Source: Palsa-504 sp963756575 (GTDB lineage Bacteria; Actinomycetota; Actinomycetes; Streptosporangiales; Streptosporangiaceae). From it: a stretch of 64,000 nt of DNA. Where the stretch lies: assembly GCA_963756575.1 (NCBI GenBank), contig CAVWOM010000001.1, forward strand, positions 62,001-126,000, written 5' to 3'. Shown here piece after piece: positions 45,595-53,449 of the stretch (position 1 is the stretch's first letter; every line of letters begins with the position of its first letter). The translations under genes were made by a program, and so were the position numbers. Below the pieces are notes generated by a model. It ran no database searches and was not told the origin of the DNA. It saw only the letters and a program-made list of their open reading frames with translations.

Positions 45595-46998
45595 CTAGCA
45601 CTCTATGACGTTGACGGCGAGGCCGCCACGCGAAGTCTCCTTGTACTTGTCGAGCATGTCCCGCCCGGTGGCGCGCATGGTGGCGATGGCCTTGTCGAGG
45701 GAGACGAAGTGGCGCCCGTCGCCGCGCAGGGCCATCCGGGCCGCGTTGATGGCGGTGACGGAGGCGACCGCGTTCCGCTCGATGCACGGCACCTGGACCA
45801 GGCCGCCGATCGGGTCGCAGGTCAGTCCCAGGTTGTGCTCGATGCCGATTTCCGCGGCGTTCTCCACCTGTTCCGGCGTGCCGCCGAGCAGTTCGGCCAG
45901 CGCGCCGGCCGCCATCGAGCAGGCCGACCCCACCTCGCCCTGGCAGCCCACCTCGGCGCCGGAGATCGACGCGTTCTCCTTGAACAAGGTCCCGATGGCG
46001 GTCGCGGTCAGCAGGAAGCGGTCGACGCCGTCGGCTGAGGCGCCGGGGACGAACCGGTCGTAGTAGTGCAGCACGGCGGGGACGATGCCGGCCGCGCCGT
46101 TGGTGGGCGCGGTGACCACGCGGCCGCCCGCCGCGTTCTCCTCGTTGACCGCGAGCGCGTACAGCGTCACCCAGTCCATCGCCCGTAGCGGGTCGTCGCC
46201 GTCGCGCTCGCAGGTGAGCTGCCGGAACAGCCGCGGCGCCCGGCGCGGCACCTTCAGGCCGCCGGGCAGCATGCCGTCGGTGCGGCAGCCGCGCTCCACG
46301 CAGGCCTGCATGACCTGCCACAGCTCGGCGAGGCCGGCCCGGATCTCGGCCGGGGTCCGGCCGAGCGCCTGCTCGTTCGCCATCATGACCCCGGAGATCG
46401 GCAGCCCGCTGGCGGAGGTGTGGGCCAGCAGTTCCTCGCCGGTCGTGAACGGGTAGGGAACGTCTGGCCCTTGGCTTCCTTCGTCCTCGCCCGGACTGGC
46501 CTCGTCCGCGCTGGCTTGCTTCTCGTCCTGCTCGTTCGCGACGAAACCGCCGCCGACCGAGTAGTAGGCGCGCTCGCGGATAGCTTCCCCGGTTTTGCCG
46601 AAGGCGGTGAACCGCATCCCGTTGGGGTGGAAGCCGAGCTTCTTCCGGCGGTTGAACTCCAGGTTCTGGCCGAGGGTGAAGGGGATCTCGTGCTCGCCCA
46701 GCAGCCGGATCGTGCCGTTTCGCTTGATGGCTTCCAGGCGGGCGGGTATCGCGTCCACGTCGACCGTGGCGGGCTCCTCGCCTTCCAGCCCGAGCAGGAC
46801 GGCCTTGTCGCTGCCGTGGCCCGGCCCGGTCAGGCCGAGCGAGCCGTACAGGGCTACGCGGACCGTGTCCACCTCGGGCAGCAGGCCGTCGTCGCGCAGG
46901 CCCCGGGCGAACATCCCGGCCGCCCTCATCGGCCCGACGGTGTGCGAGCTGGACGGGCCGATGCCCACCTTGAACAGGTCAAAGACGCTGATCGCCAT
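45595..46998 (-). CDS. sdaA: L-serine dehydratase (L-serine ammonia-lyase), single chain
   Basis: A 467-residue iron-sulfur enzyme that converts L-serine to pyruvate and ammonia. The beta domain opens SVFDLFKVGIGPSSSHTVGP. The alpha domain has the [4Fe-4S] cysteines in GCQGEVGSACSMAAG and LTCDPIGGLV. The protein ends in the conserved C-terminal Cys (NVIEC), which in this type lies in the active site. VTAPTNGAAGIVPA is also diagnostic. It is followed leftward by the methyltransferase gene and lies next to purU, so it may drain serine formed from glycine and methylene-THF during methyl-group catabolism. Confidence 0.95.
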   Translation of the reverse strand: MAISVFDLFKVGIGPSSSHTVGPMRAAGMFARGLRDDGLLPEVDTVRVALYGSLGLTGPGHGSDKAVLLGLEGEEPATVDVDAIPARLEAIKRNGTIRLLGEHEIPFTLGQNLEFNRRKKLGFHPNGMRFTAFGKTGEAIRERAYYSVGGGFVANEQDEKQASADEASPGEDEGSQGPDVPYPFTTGEELLAHTSASGLPISGVMMANEQALGRTPAEIRAGLAELWQVMQACVERGCRTDGMLPGGLKVPRRAPRLFRQLTCERDGDDPLRAMDWVTLYALAVNEENAAGGRVVTAPTNGAAGIVPAVLHYYDRFVPGASADGVDRFLLTATAIGTLFKENASISGAEVGCQGEVGSACSMAAGALAELLGGTPEQVENAAEIGIEHNLGLTCDPIGGLVQVPCIERNAVASVTAINAARMALRGDGRHFVSLDKAIATMRATGRDMLDKYKETSRGGLAVNVIEC

Positions 46999-47026
46999 TG
47001 ATGCGTCCTAGTTCCGCTTGGGGGTA

Positions 47027-47905
47027 TCAGTGAAAGACTACGGTCCGGTCGCCGTTGAGCAGGACCCGGTGCTCCGCATGCCAGGTCACCGCGCGGGCCA
47101 GCACCTGCGCTTCCACGTCGCGTCCGGCCTCGGTCAGGCGCTCGGGGGAGAGCGTGTGGTTGACCCGGATCACGTCCTGCTCGATGATCGGGCCCTCGTC
47201 CAGGTCCGGCGTCACGTAGTGGGCGGTGGCGCCGATCAGCTTGACGCCGCGCGCGTGGGCCTGGTGGTACGGCTTGGCGCCCTTGAAGCTGGGCAGGAAG
47301 GAGTGGTGGATGTTGATCATCCGCCCCTCCATCCGCTTGCACACCTCGCCGGACAGGATCTGCATGTAGCGGGCGAGCACGATCAGCTCGGCGTCCGCGC
47401 CGTCGATCACCTCGAGCAGCTGGCTCTCGGCGGCGGCCTTGGTCGCCTGGGTCACCGGGATGTGGTGGAACGGGATCCGGTAGGACGCGGCCAGCTCGGC
47501 GAACTCGTCGTGGTTGGACACCACGCCGGCCACGTCCACCGGCAGCGAGCCGGTCTTCCACCGGAACAGCAGGTCGTTCAGGCAGTGGCCGAGCCGGGAG
47601 ACCATGATCAGGGTGCGGATCCGGGCCGCCTGGTCGTGCAGCTGCCAGGACATCTGGAACGACTCGGCCACCCAGGAGAAGCCGCGCTCGAGGCCGGCCA
47701 GCGACTCTTCCGGCGACTGGTTCTGCGGCGGCACGGAGAAGTGCACCCGCATGAAGAAGCGCCCGTCCGGGCTTTCGCCGTACTGCTGGCTGGCCAGGAT
47801 GTTCGCCGAGTGCTGGACGAGGAAGCTGGATACCGCGTACACGATCCCCGGCTTGTCCGGGCAGGACAGCGTGAGTATGTACTCCCGGCCCTGAGTTACG
47901 TCCAT
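47027..47905 (-). CDS. purU: Formyltetrahydrofolate deformylase
   Basis: A 292-residue enzyme that hydrolyses 10-formyl-THF to formate and THF. An N-terminal ACT domain (residues about 7-85, TLSCPDKPGIVYAVSSFL) precedes the formyltransferase fold. The catalytic Asn and His are in MINIHHSFLPSFKGAKPYHQ and the Asp in TPDLDEGPIIEQD. It lies next to sdaA and is divergent from an IclR gene, with TGTTGC-type palindromes between them. This would recycle THF when methyl groups from the downstream corrinoid system are oxidised to formyl-THF. Confidence 0.94.
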   Translation of the reverse strand: MDVTQGREYILTLSCPDKPGIVYAVSSFLVQHSANILASQQYGESPDGRFFMRVHFSVPPQNQSPEESLAGLERGFSWVAESFQMSWQLHDQAARIRTLIMVSRLGHCLNDLLFRWKTGSLPVDVAGVVSNHDEFAELAASYRIPFHHIPVTQATKAAAESQLLEVIDGADAELIVLARYMQILSGEVCKRMEGRMINIHHSFLPSFKGAKPYHQAHARGVKLIGATAHYVTPDLDEGPIIEQDVIRVNHTLSPERLTEAGRDVEAQVLARAVTWHAEHRVLLNGDRTVVFH

Positions 47906-47922
47906 ATCGGCCCTTCACCGGC

Positions 47923-48036
47923 TGTTGCTCAATGCGCAACAAAATTCTCTATACGCAACAATGGTGCAACACTCGTGTTCTCTTCGGTCAAGGTGGCGGC
48001 GGGCAGCGGGCGTGTACTGTTGCGCTATGGGCAACA
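47923..48036. promoter_or_regulatory. Two TGTTGC-N7-GCAACA palindromes and two half sites between purU and iclR
   Basis: Perfect copies are at 47923-47941 and 48018-48036, each with a 7-base spacer. Extra GCAACA half sites are at 47955-47960 and 47966-47971. The first site is 18 bases upstream of the purU ATG. The second spans the iclR ATG at 48027. The arrangement suggests cooperative binding by the adjacent IclR protein, repressing itself and controlling purU. Confidence 0.7.
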
Positions 48037-48809
48037 CGGTGACCGAGGCGGCGGAGCCGTCGGTGCAGTCGGTGGACCGGGCGGTGCGGATCCTGGAGAT
48101 CCTGGCGCGGGAGGGGGAGGCCGGGGTCACCGAGGTGGCGGGTGAGCTCGGCGTGCACAAGTCGACGGCGTCCCGGCTGCTGGCCGCGCTGGACCGGCGT
48201 GAGCTGGTCACCCAGGACGCGGCGCGCGGGAAGTTCCGGCTCGGGGTGGGCATCGTCCGGCTGGCCGGGGCGGCGAACGCGCGGCTCGACGTGCTGCAGG
48301 AGAGCCGGCCGGTGTGCCGGATGCTGGCGCACGAAGTGGGCGAGACCGTCAACCTGGCCATCTTGTCCGGCCGCGACGCGCTCTACCTGGACCAGGCGGC
48401 GGGCCCGGCGGCGCTGTCCCCGCACAACTGGGCCGGGCAGCGCATCCCGCTGCACGCGACCTCGGACGGCAAGGTCCTGCTGGCCTACCGGCCCGAGGCC
48501 GAGGTCGCCGAGTGCCTGGCACCGCCGCTGGCCCGCTTCACCGAGCGCACCATCACCGACGTGGCCGCGTTCCCGGCGCTGCTGGCCGAGGTGCGGCGGC
48601 GCGGCTACGCCACCGCGGTCGACGAACTCGAGGCCGGGCTGACCGCGATCGCGGCGCCGGTCCGCGACGCCGCGGGCACGGTGATCGCCTCGATCAGCGC
48701 GTCGGGCCCGAGCTTCCGCATCCCCGCCGCCCGCGTCGAGGCCCTGGCCGCCGCCGTCCGCCGCGCCGCCGGCGAAGCCTCCCGCCGCCTCGGCTGGCTC
48801 CCCCGCTGA
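48027..48809 (+). CDS. IclR family regulator of the purU/serine side
   Basis: A 260-residue regulator. The winged helix is SVDRAVRILEILAREGEAGV followed by VAGELGVHKSTASRLLAALD. The IclR effector domain (about 90-250) has VNLAILSGRDALYLDQ, HATSDGKVLLAY and GLTAIAAPVRDAAGTVIASI. The ATG at 48027 is chosen because it gives the normal N-terminus and lies within a palindrome. It is divergent from purU. The probable ligand is a one-carbon or glyoxylate-type metabolite (inferred). A strong inverted repeat follows the gene. Confidence 0.9.
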   Translation: MGNTVTEAAEPSVQSVDRAVRILEILAREGEAGVTEVAGELGVHKSTASRLLAALDRRELVTQDAARGKFRLGVGIVRLAGAANARLDVLQESRPVCRMLAHEVGETVNLAILSGRDALYLDQAAGPAALSPHNWAGQRIPLHATSDGKVLLAYRPEAEVAECLAPPLARFTERTITDVAAFPALLAEVRRRGYATAVDELEAGLTAIAAPVRDAAGTVIASISASGPSFRIPAARVEALAAAVRRAAGEASRRLGWLPR

Positions 48810-48832
48810 TTCGTACAAGCATGCGAATTTTC

Positions 48833-48885
48833 ATGATCACGAAGGGTTTTGCCCCCTATTAGGGTACAAAACCCTTCACGATCAT
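48833..48885. terminator. Long inverted repeat, probable bidirectional terminator
   Basis: Left arm ATGATCACGAAGGGTTTTG (48833-48851) and right arm 48867-48885 match at 17 of 19 positions. An inner CCC/GGG pairs as well, leaving a 5-8-base AT-rich loop. It lies between the convergent iclR and 48909-49415 genes. The AAAACCC and GGGTTTT cores supply U-runs in both directions. It also resembles a dispersed repeat family. Confidence 0.7.
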
Positions 48886-48908
48886 GGAATGCGGGCGCGG
48901 GGGATGGG

Positions 48909-49415
48909 TCAGTAGCGGGTCGCGGCTGAGGGGCGGCTGGTCTCGGCGGCGAGGGACTGCTGGGCGAGGATCTCCCTGAGCTCGCGGGTGTCGGGGTCCG
49001 GGTAGCGGTCGAGGATCGCGTCGAGGTCGCGGCGCTGGGCCGGGGTGGAGTAGGAGGCCAGCTCACGCTCCAGGGCGCGGCGCTGGGGGCTGGCTTCCGC
49101 CGGGCCGCCCGGGGCGAGCAGCGCGGCCGTCAGGAACAGCATCCCGGGGATCATGACGGCGCCGGGCGTGCCGCTGCGCATCACGAAACCGGCCACGGTG
49201 AGCACGGTTCCGGCGGCCAGGGGGCGCCAGCGCGGACGCACGGCGGCCGCGACCCGGAGCAGGCCGACGGCGACCAGCAGCCCGGTGATCCGGAGCCGCC
49301 GTCGGATCCGCCCGGAGCGCTCGGCCCGCGCGAACCACAGGCCGCGGCCCCGGTATTCCGGGGAGCGCGACGATTTCCAGATCACCACGTTCCGGCGATG
49401 CCGTCGCAACGTCAC
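48909..49415 (-). CDS. Hypothetical membrane protein (168 aa)
   Basis: The first 40 residues are very basic (TLRRHRRNVVIWKSSRSPEY). Two or three hydrophobic helices follow: ITGLLVAVGLLRVAAAV; PLAAGTVLTVAGFVMRSG; AVMIPGMLFLTAALLAPGG. A soluble helical C-terminus has YSTPAQRRDLDAILDRYPDP. The family is not recognised. It stands alone between the IclR gene and the betaine methyltransferase gene. The ATG at 49415 fits the charged N-terminus. Confidence 0.62.
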   Translation of the reverse strand: MTLRRHRRNVVIWKSSRSPEYRGRGLWFARAERSGRIRRRLRITGLLVAVGLLRVAAAVRPRWRPLAAGTVLTVAGFVMRSGTPGAVMIPGMLFLTAALLAPGGPAEASPQRRALERELASYSTPAQRRDLDAILDRYPDPDTRELREILAQQSLAAETSRPSAATRY

Positions 49416-49502
49416 CGCAGCCTCCTGTACCTACTGCCCTACGTACTCTTCATGCTCACCCGCGCCCGGGCGATTTGTCTATGGGCAGGAGCGTTACAAG
49501 GG

Positions 49503-50942
49503 CTAGTCGCCGAGTTCGCGGCGGCGGCGGGTTACGAAGTCGTCGAGCTCGGCGCGGATCGCGTCGTCCAGCGGCGGCGGGGTGAACTCGGCCAGCTTCT
49601 TCTGCCAGATCTCGTTGGCCCGGGCGGCGGTGTCCTTGGCGCCCAGCTTGAGCCAGCGCTCGAAGTTCGCGGTGGAGGAGAGCAGCGGGCGGTAGAAGCA
49701 GTCGCGGAAGCGCTCCATCGTGTGCTCGGCGCCGAGGAAGTGGCCGCCGTGCCCGACCTCGGTGTGCGCGCCGAACGCGAGCGACTCCTCGGTGATCTCC
49801 AGCGGGGTGAATTCCACCCGCAGCTCGCGCAGCAGCTCGATGTCGATGATGAACTTCTCGTAGCAGCTGACCAGGCCGCCCTCCAGCCAGCCGGCCGCGT
49901 GCATGACGAAGTTGGTGCCGGCCAGGAAGGTCGGCAGCAGCGTCATCAGGCCCTCGTAGGCGGACTGGGCGTCGGCCGTCTGCGACGAGTTGAGCCCGCC
50001 GCCGGTGCGGAACGGCAGGCCGTAGTGCCGGGCCAGCTGGCCGGTGCACAGCAGGCCGAGAGCCGATTCGGGGGTGCCGAACGACGGTGAGCCGGACTGC
50101 ATGTCAATGTTCGACAGGAACGAGCCGAAGATCACTGGGGTGCCCGGCCGGATCAGCTGGGCCAGCGCGATGCCGCTCAGCGCCTCGGCCAGCTGCTGGG
50201 CCAGCGCGGACGGGATCGTGACCGGGGACATCGCGCCCATCAGGAGGAACGGGGTCAGGACCACGGGCTGCCCGGCGGCACAGTACTCGAACTGGGCGTC
50301 CAGCATCCGGTCGTCCCAGCGCAGCGGCGAGTTGCAGTTGATCAGCGAGATCGTGGCCGGCGTCTGCTCGATCGTTTCCCGCCCGCCGAACAAGATCTCG
50401 GTCATCTTGATCGTGTCGGCGGCGTTCGGCCCGGAGACCACGTTGCCCATGTAGATCTTGTCGGTCAGCGTCTGCAGCGCGTAGATCATGTCCAGGTGCC
50501 GCGAGTCCAGCGGGGTGTCGTTCGGCTCGCAGATCACGCCGCCGGCCGAGTCGAGCTCGTCGTAGGCCTGGGACAGGCTGGCCAGCTGGCGGAAGTCCTG
50601 CATGGTGGCGTCGCGGCGCACGTCGCCCTCGCGCACGAACGGGCACCCGTACACGGCGCTGAACACCATGTGGTCGCCGCCGATGTGCACGTTGTGGGCC
50701 GGGTTGCGGGCCTGCACGTCGAACTCCCGGGGCGCCTTGGCCACCTGCTCCAGGATGAAGTCCGGGTCGAGCTTGACCACGTCGCCGTCCACCTGCTGCC
50801 CGGCCTTGGCGAACAGCTCGACCGCCTCGGGCTTGGCGAACTGGATGCCGATCTCGGAGACGATCCGGCGCCAGCCGCGTTCGAGTACCTCGATCGAGTC
50901 GGCGGAAAGGATCTCGTACCTGGGCATCTTGTTGACGAACAT
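49503..50942 (-). CDS. Non-pyrrolysine MttB-family corrinoid methyltransferase (MtgB-like)
   Basis: A 479-residue TIM-barrel protein of the trimethylamine methyltransferase (MttB) superfamily. It starts MFVNKMPRYEILSADSIEVL. Conserved segments include VYGCPFVREGDVRRDATMQD, ISLINCNSPLRWDDRMLD and MHAAGWLEGGLV. No in-frame amber codon interrupts it, so it is the non-pyrrolysine type, of which MtgB (glycine betaine) is the first known. It would move a methyl group from a quaternary amine to the corrinoid protein encoded divergently at 51857. The start at ATG 50942 is preferred over the open-frame start at 50978. Betaine is inferred as substrate, mainly from the dimethylglycine-oxidase-like neighbour. 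Confidence 0.85.
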   Translation of the reverse strand: MFVNKMPRYEILSADSIEVLERGWRRIVSEIGIQFAKPEAVELFAKAGQQVDGDVVKLDPDFILEQVAKAPREFDVQARNPAHNVHIGGDHMVFSAVYGCPFVREGDVRRDATMQDFRQLASLSQAYDELDSAGGVICEPNDTPLDSRHLDMIYALQTLTDKIYMGNVVSGPNAADTIKMTEILFGGRETIEQTPATISLINCNSPLRWDDRMLDAQFEYCAAGQPVVLTPFLLMGAMSPVTIPSALAQQLAEALSGIALAQLIRPGTPVIFGSFLSNIDMQSGSPSFGTPESALGLLCTGQLARHYGLPFRTGGGLNSSQTADAQSAYEGLMTLLPTFLAGTNFVMHAAGWLEGGLVSCYEKFIIDIELLRELRVEFTPLEITEESLAFGAHTEVGHGGHFLGAEHTMERFRDCFYRPLLSSTANFERWLKLGAKDTAARANEIWQKKLAEFTPPPLDDAIRAELDDFVTRRRRELGD

Positions 50943-51025
50943 CGACTTCACCAAGCCCTTAGGACGAAGCAGCAGCAACTTGACCGATCTTAGACCCCGA
51001 CCCTACGATCACATAGTAGAACTCA

Positions 51026-51042
51026 GTCCCATAAAGTGGAAC
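51026..51042. promoter_or_regulatory. Imperfect palindrome, likely IclR operator
   Basis: GTCCCATAAAGTGGAAC has 6-base arms (one mismatch) around TAAAG, the size and A/T centre common in IclR sites. It lies between the divergent methyltransferase gene (start 50942) and the second iclR gene (start 51045), directly over the latter's ribosome-binding region. Confidence 0.4.
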
Positions 51043-51044
51043 CT

Positions 51045-51854
51045 ATGGCACAAGAACGGAACCCTCAGGCGGCCATGAGCAACTCCAGCGGCACGCAGGC
51101 CGTGGACCGCGCGGCTCGCCTGCTCGCGGAGGTTGTGCACTCGGCCGACCCGATGACGTTCACCGGGCTGAGCGCGTCCACCGGGCTGGCCAAGTCGACC
51201 ACGTCCCGGCTGCTGCTCGCGCTCGAGCGCAACGGCCTGGTCCGGCGGGACGACCACGGCCGGTTCCTGCCGGGTGAGATGTTCGTCAGCTTCGCCTGGC
51301 GCGGCGGCGCCGAGGCCGGCCTGGTCGCGGTGGCCCAGCCCTTCCTCGAGCGGCTCGGCAAGGCCACCGGTGAGACGATCAACCTGGGCGTGGCCAGCAA
51401 CGGCCTGGTCGAGCAGATCGCCCAGGTCGACAGCACCTTCCTGATCGGCGGCACCAACTGGATCGGCATGTCGGTGCCGCTGCACTGCTCCGCGCTGGGC
51501 AAGGTGCTGCTGGCCTTCGGCGCGGCTCAGCTTTCCGGCGCCCCGCTCGAGCGGCGCACCGATAAGACCGTCACCAGCGACGTGGCGCTGCGCGCCGAGC
51601 TGGGCACGGTGCGGGCCCGCGGCTACGCGGTGACCGACGAGGAACTCGAACCCGGGCTGATCGCGGTGGCCACCCCGATCCGCGGCTACGACGGCGCCGT
51701 GGTCGCGGCGCTGTCGGTGTCGGCCCCCACGAACAGGATGAGCCGGGACAGCGTGCCGGCTATCGCCGGGTACTGCGCGGAGGAGGCGGCCGGGCTGTCC
51801 GCCGTCCTCGGCTACCGGCAGCGAGGTGCCAAGCAGACCAGGAAGGCGGGCTGA
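51045..51854 (+). CDS. IclR family regulator of the corrinoid operon
   Basis: A 269-residue regulator. The HTH has AVDRAARLLAEVVHSADPMT and LSASTGLAKSTTSRLLLALE. The effector domain has NLGVASNGLVEQIAQVDSTF, PLHCSALGKVLLAFG and ELEPGLIAVATPIRGYDG. It stands 2 bases upstream of the corrinoid-protein gene, so it heads the operon, and it is divergent from the MttB-like gene. It is the obvious regulator of both. The ATG at 51045 is used; GTG 51036 and ATG 51075 are alternatives. Confidence 0.88.
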   Translation: MAQERNPQAAMSNSSGTQAVDRAARLLAEVVHSADPMTFTGLSASTGLAKSTTSRLLLALERNGLVRRDDHGRFLPGEMFVSFAWRGGAEAGLVAVAQPFLERLGKATGETINLGVASNGLVEQIAQVDSTFLIGGTNWIGMSVPLHCSALGKVLLAFGAAQLSGAPLERRTDKTVTSDVALRAELGTVRARGYAVTDEELEPGLIAVATPIRGYDGAVVAALSVSAPTNRMSRDSVPAIAGYCAEEAAGLSAVLGYRQRGAKQTRKAG

Positions 51855-51856
51855 TT

Positions 51857-52522
<666 letters not shown>

Positions 52523-52564
52523 CCAACACAGTGCCTGAACGAAACCGCCGGAGGAGAATGACCC

Positions 52565-53449
52565 GTGCACACCATCCTGTCCTCGGCGACCAAGACGGTG
52601 CGGATCGGCGACGACCAGCCGTTCGCGATCATCGGCGAGCGGATCAACCCGACCGGCCGGAAGATCTTCCAGCAGCAGTTGCGCGCGGGTGACCTGTCCC
52701 GGGTCGAGATCGACGTCAAGGAGCAGGTGGCCGGCGGGGCCATGCTGCTCGACGTGAACATGGGCACCCCGCTGGCCGACGAGGCCGAGCTCATGCGGCA
52801 GGTCGTCCCGCTGATCCAGGGGCTGACCGACCTGCCGCTGGTCATCGACTCCTCGATCATCGAGGTGCTCGACGCCGGGCTGGCCGCCTACCAGGGCAAG
52901 GCGCTGGTCAACTCGGTGACGGCCGAGGACGAGCGGATGGAGGCCATCCTCCCGATCGTGAAGAAGTACGGCGCCGCCGTGATCGGGCTGCCGAACGACG
53001 AGGAGGAGATCCCCGAAGACCCGGACCGGCGACTGGAACTGGTCCGCAAGCTCATCGGCATGGCCACCGGGAAGTACAAGATCCCGCTCGAGGACATCGT
53101 GATCGACCCGCTGGCCATGCCGGTCGGCGCCGACACCCTGCACCCGACCCGGACGCTCGAGACCATCGCCCTGATCAAGGCCGAGTTCGGGGTGAACATG
53201 ACGCTGGGCGCGTCGAACGTGAGCTTCGGCATGCCGGACCGGCACTCGATCGCGTCCTCGTTCCTGCCCATCGCGATCAGCGCGGGCCTGACCAGCGCGA
53301 TCATGGACGCCCGGTCGCCGCAGATCGTCCGCGCGGTCAAGGCGGCCGACCTGGTGCTCAACCGCGACGAGTGGGGCGCCAGCTGGATCGCCGCGCACCG
53401 TGCGGCACAAAAGGCGGCGGCCGAGGCGTCGGCGCAGGGGGCCACGTGA
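52565..53449 (+). CDS. Methyl-corrinoid:tetrahydrofolate methyltransferase (MtgA/MetH-pterin-domain type)
   Basis: A 294-residue pterin-binding TIM barrel like the MetH/AcsE/MtgA group. It has FAIIGERINPTGRKIFQQQL at about 21-40, GAMLLDVNMGTPLADE, LPLVIDSSIIEVLDAGL, NSVTAEDERM and LGASNVSFGMPDR. It would move the methyl group from the corrinoid protein to THF, giving 5-methyl-THF. The GTG at 52565 follows GGAGGA. The stop overlaps the GTG of the next gene (GTGA), coupling it to the activator. Confidence 0.9.
   Translation: MHTILSSATKTVRIGDDQPFAIIGERINPTGRKIFQQQLRAGDLSRVEIDVKEQVAGGAMLLDVNMGTPLADEAELMRQVVPLIQGLTDLPLVIDSSIIEVLDAGLAAYQGKALVNSVTAEDERMEAILPIVKKYGAAVIGLPNDEEEIPEDPDRRLELVRKLIGMATGKYKIPLEDIVIDPLAMPVGADTLHPTRTLETIALIKAEFGVNMTLGASNVSFGMPDRHSIASSFLPIAISAGLTSAIMDARSPQIVRAVKAADLVLNRDEWGASWIAAHRAAQKAAAEASAQGAT

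Noticed and set aside
49503..50942. Pyrrolysine-dependent MttB
   Set aside because: The frame has no internal TAG codon and no pyl genes are in the window, so it is the non-pyrrolysine type.
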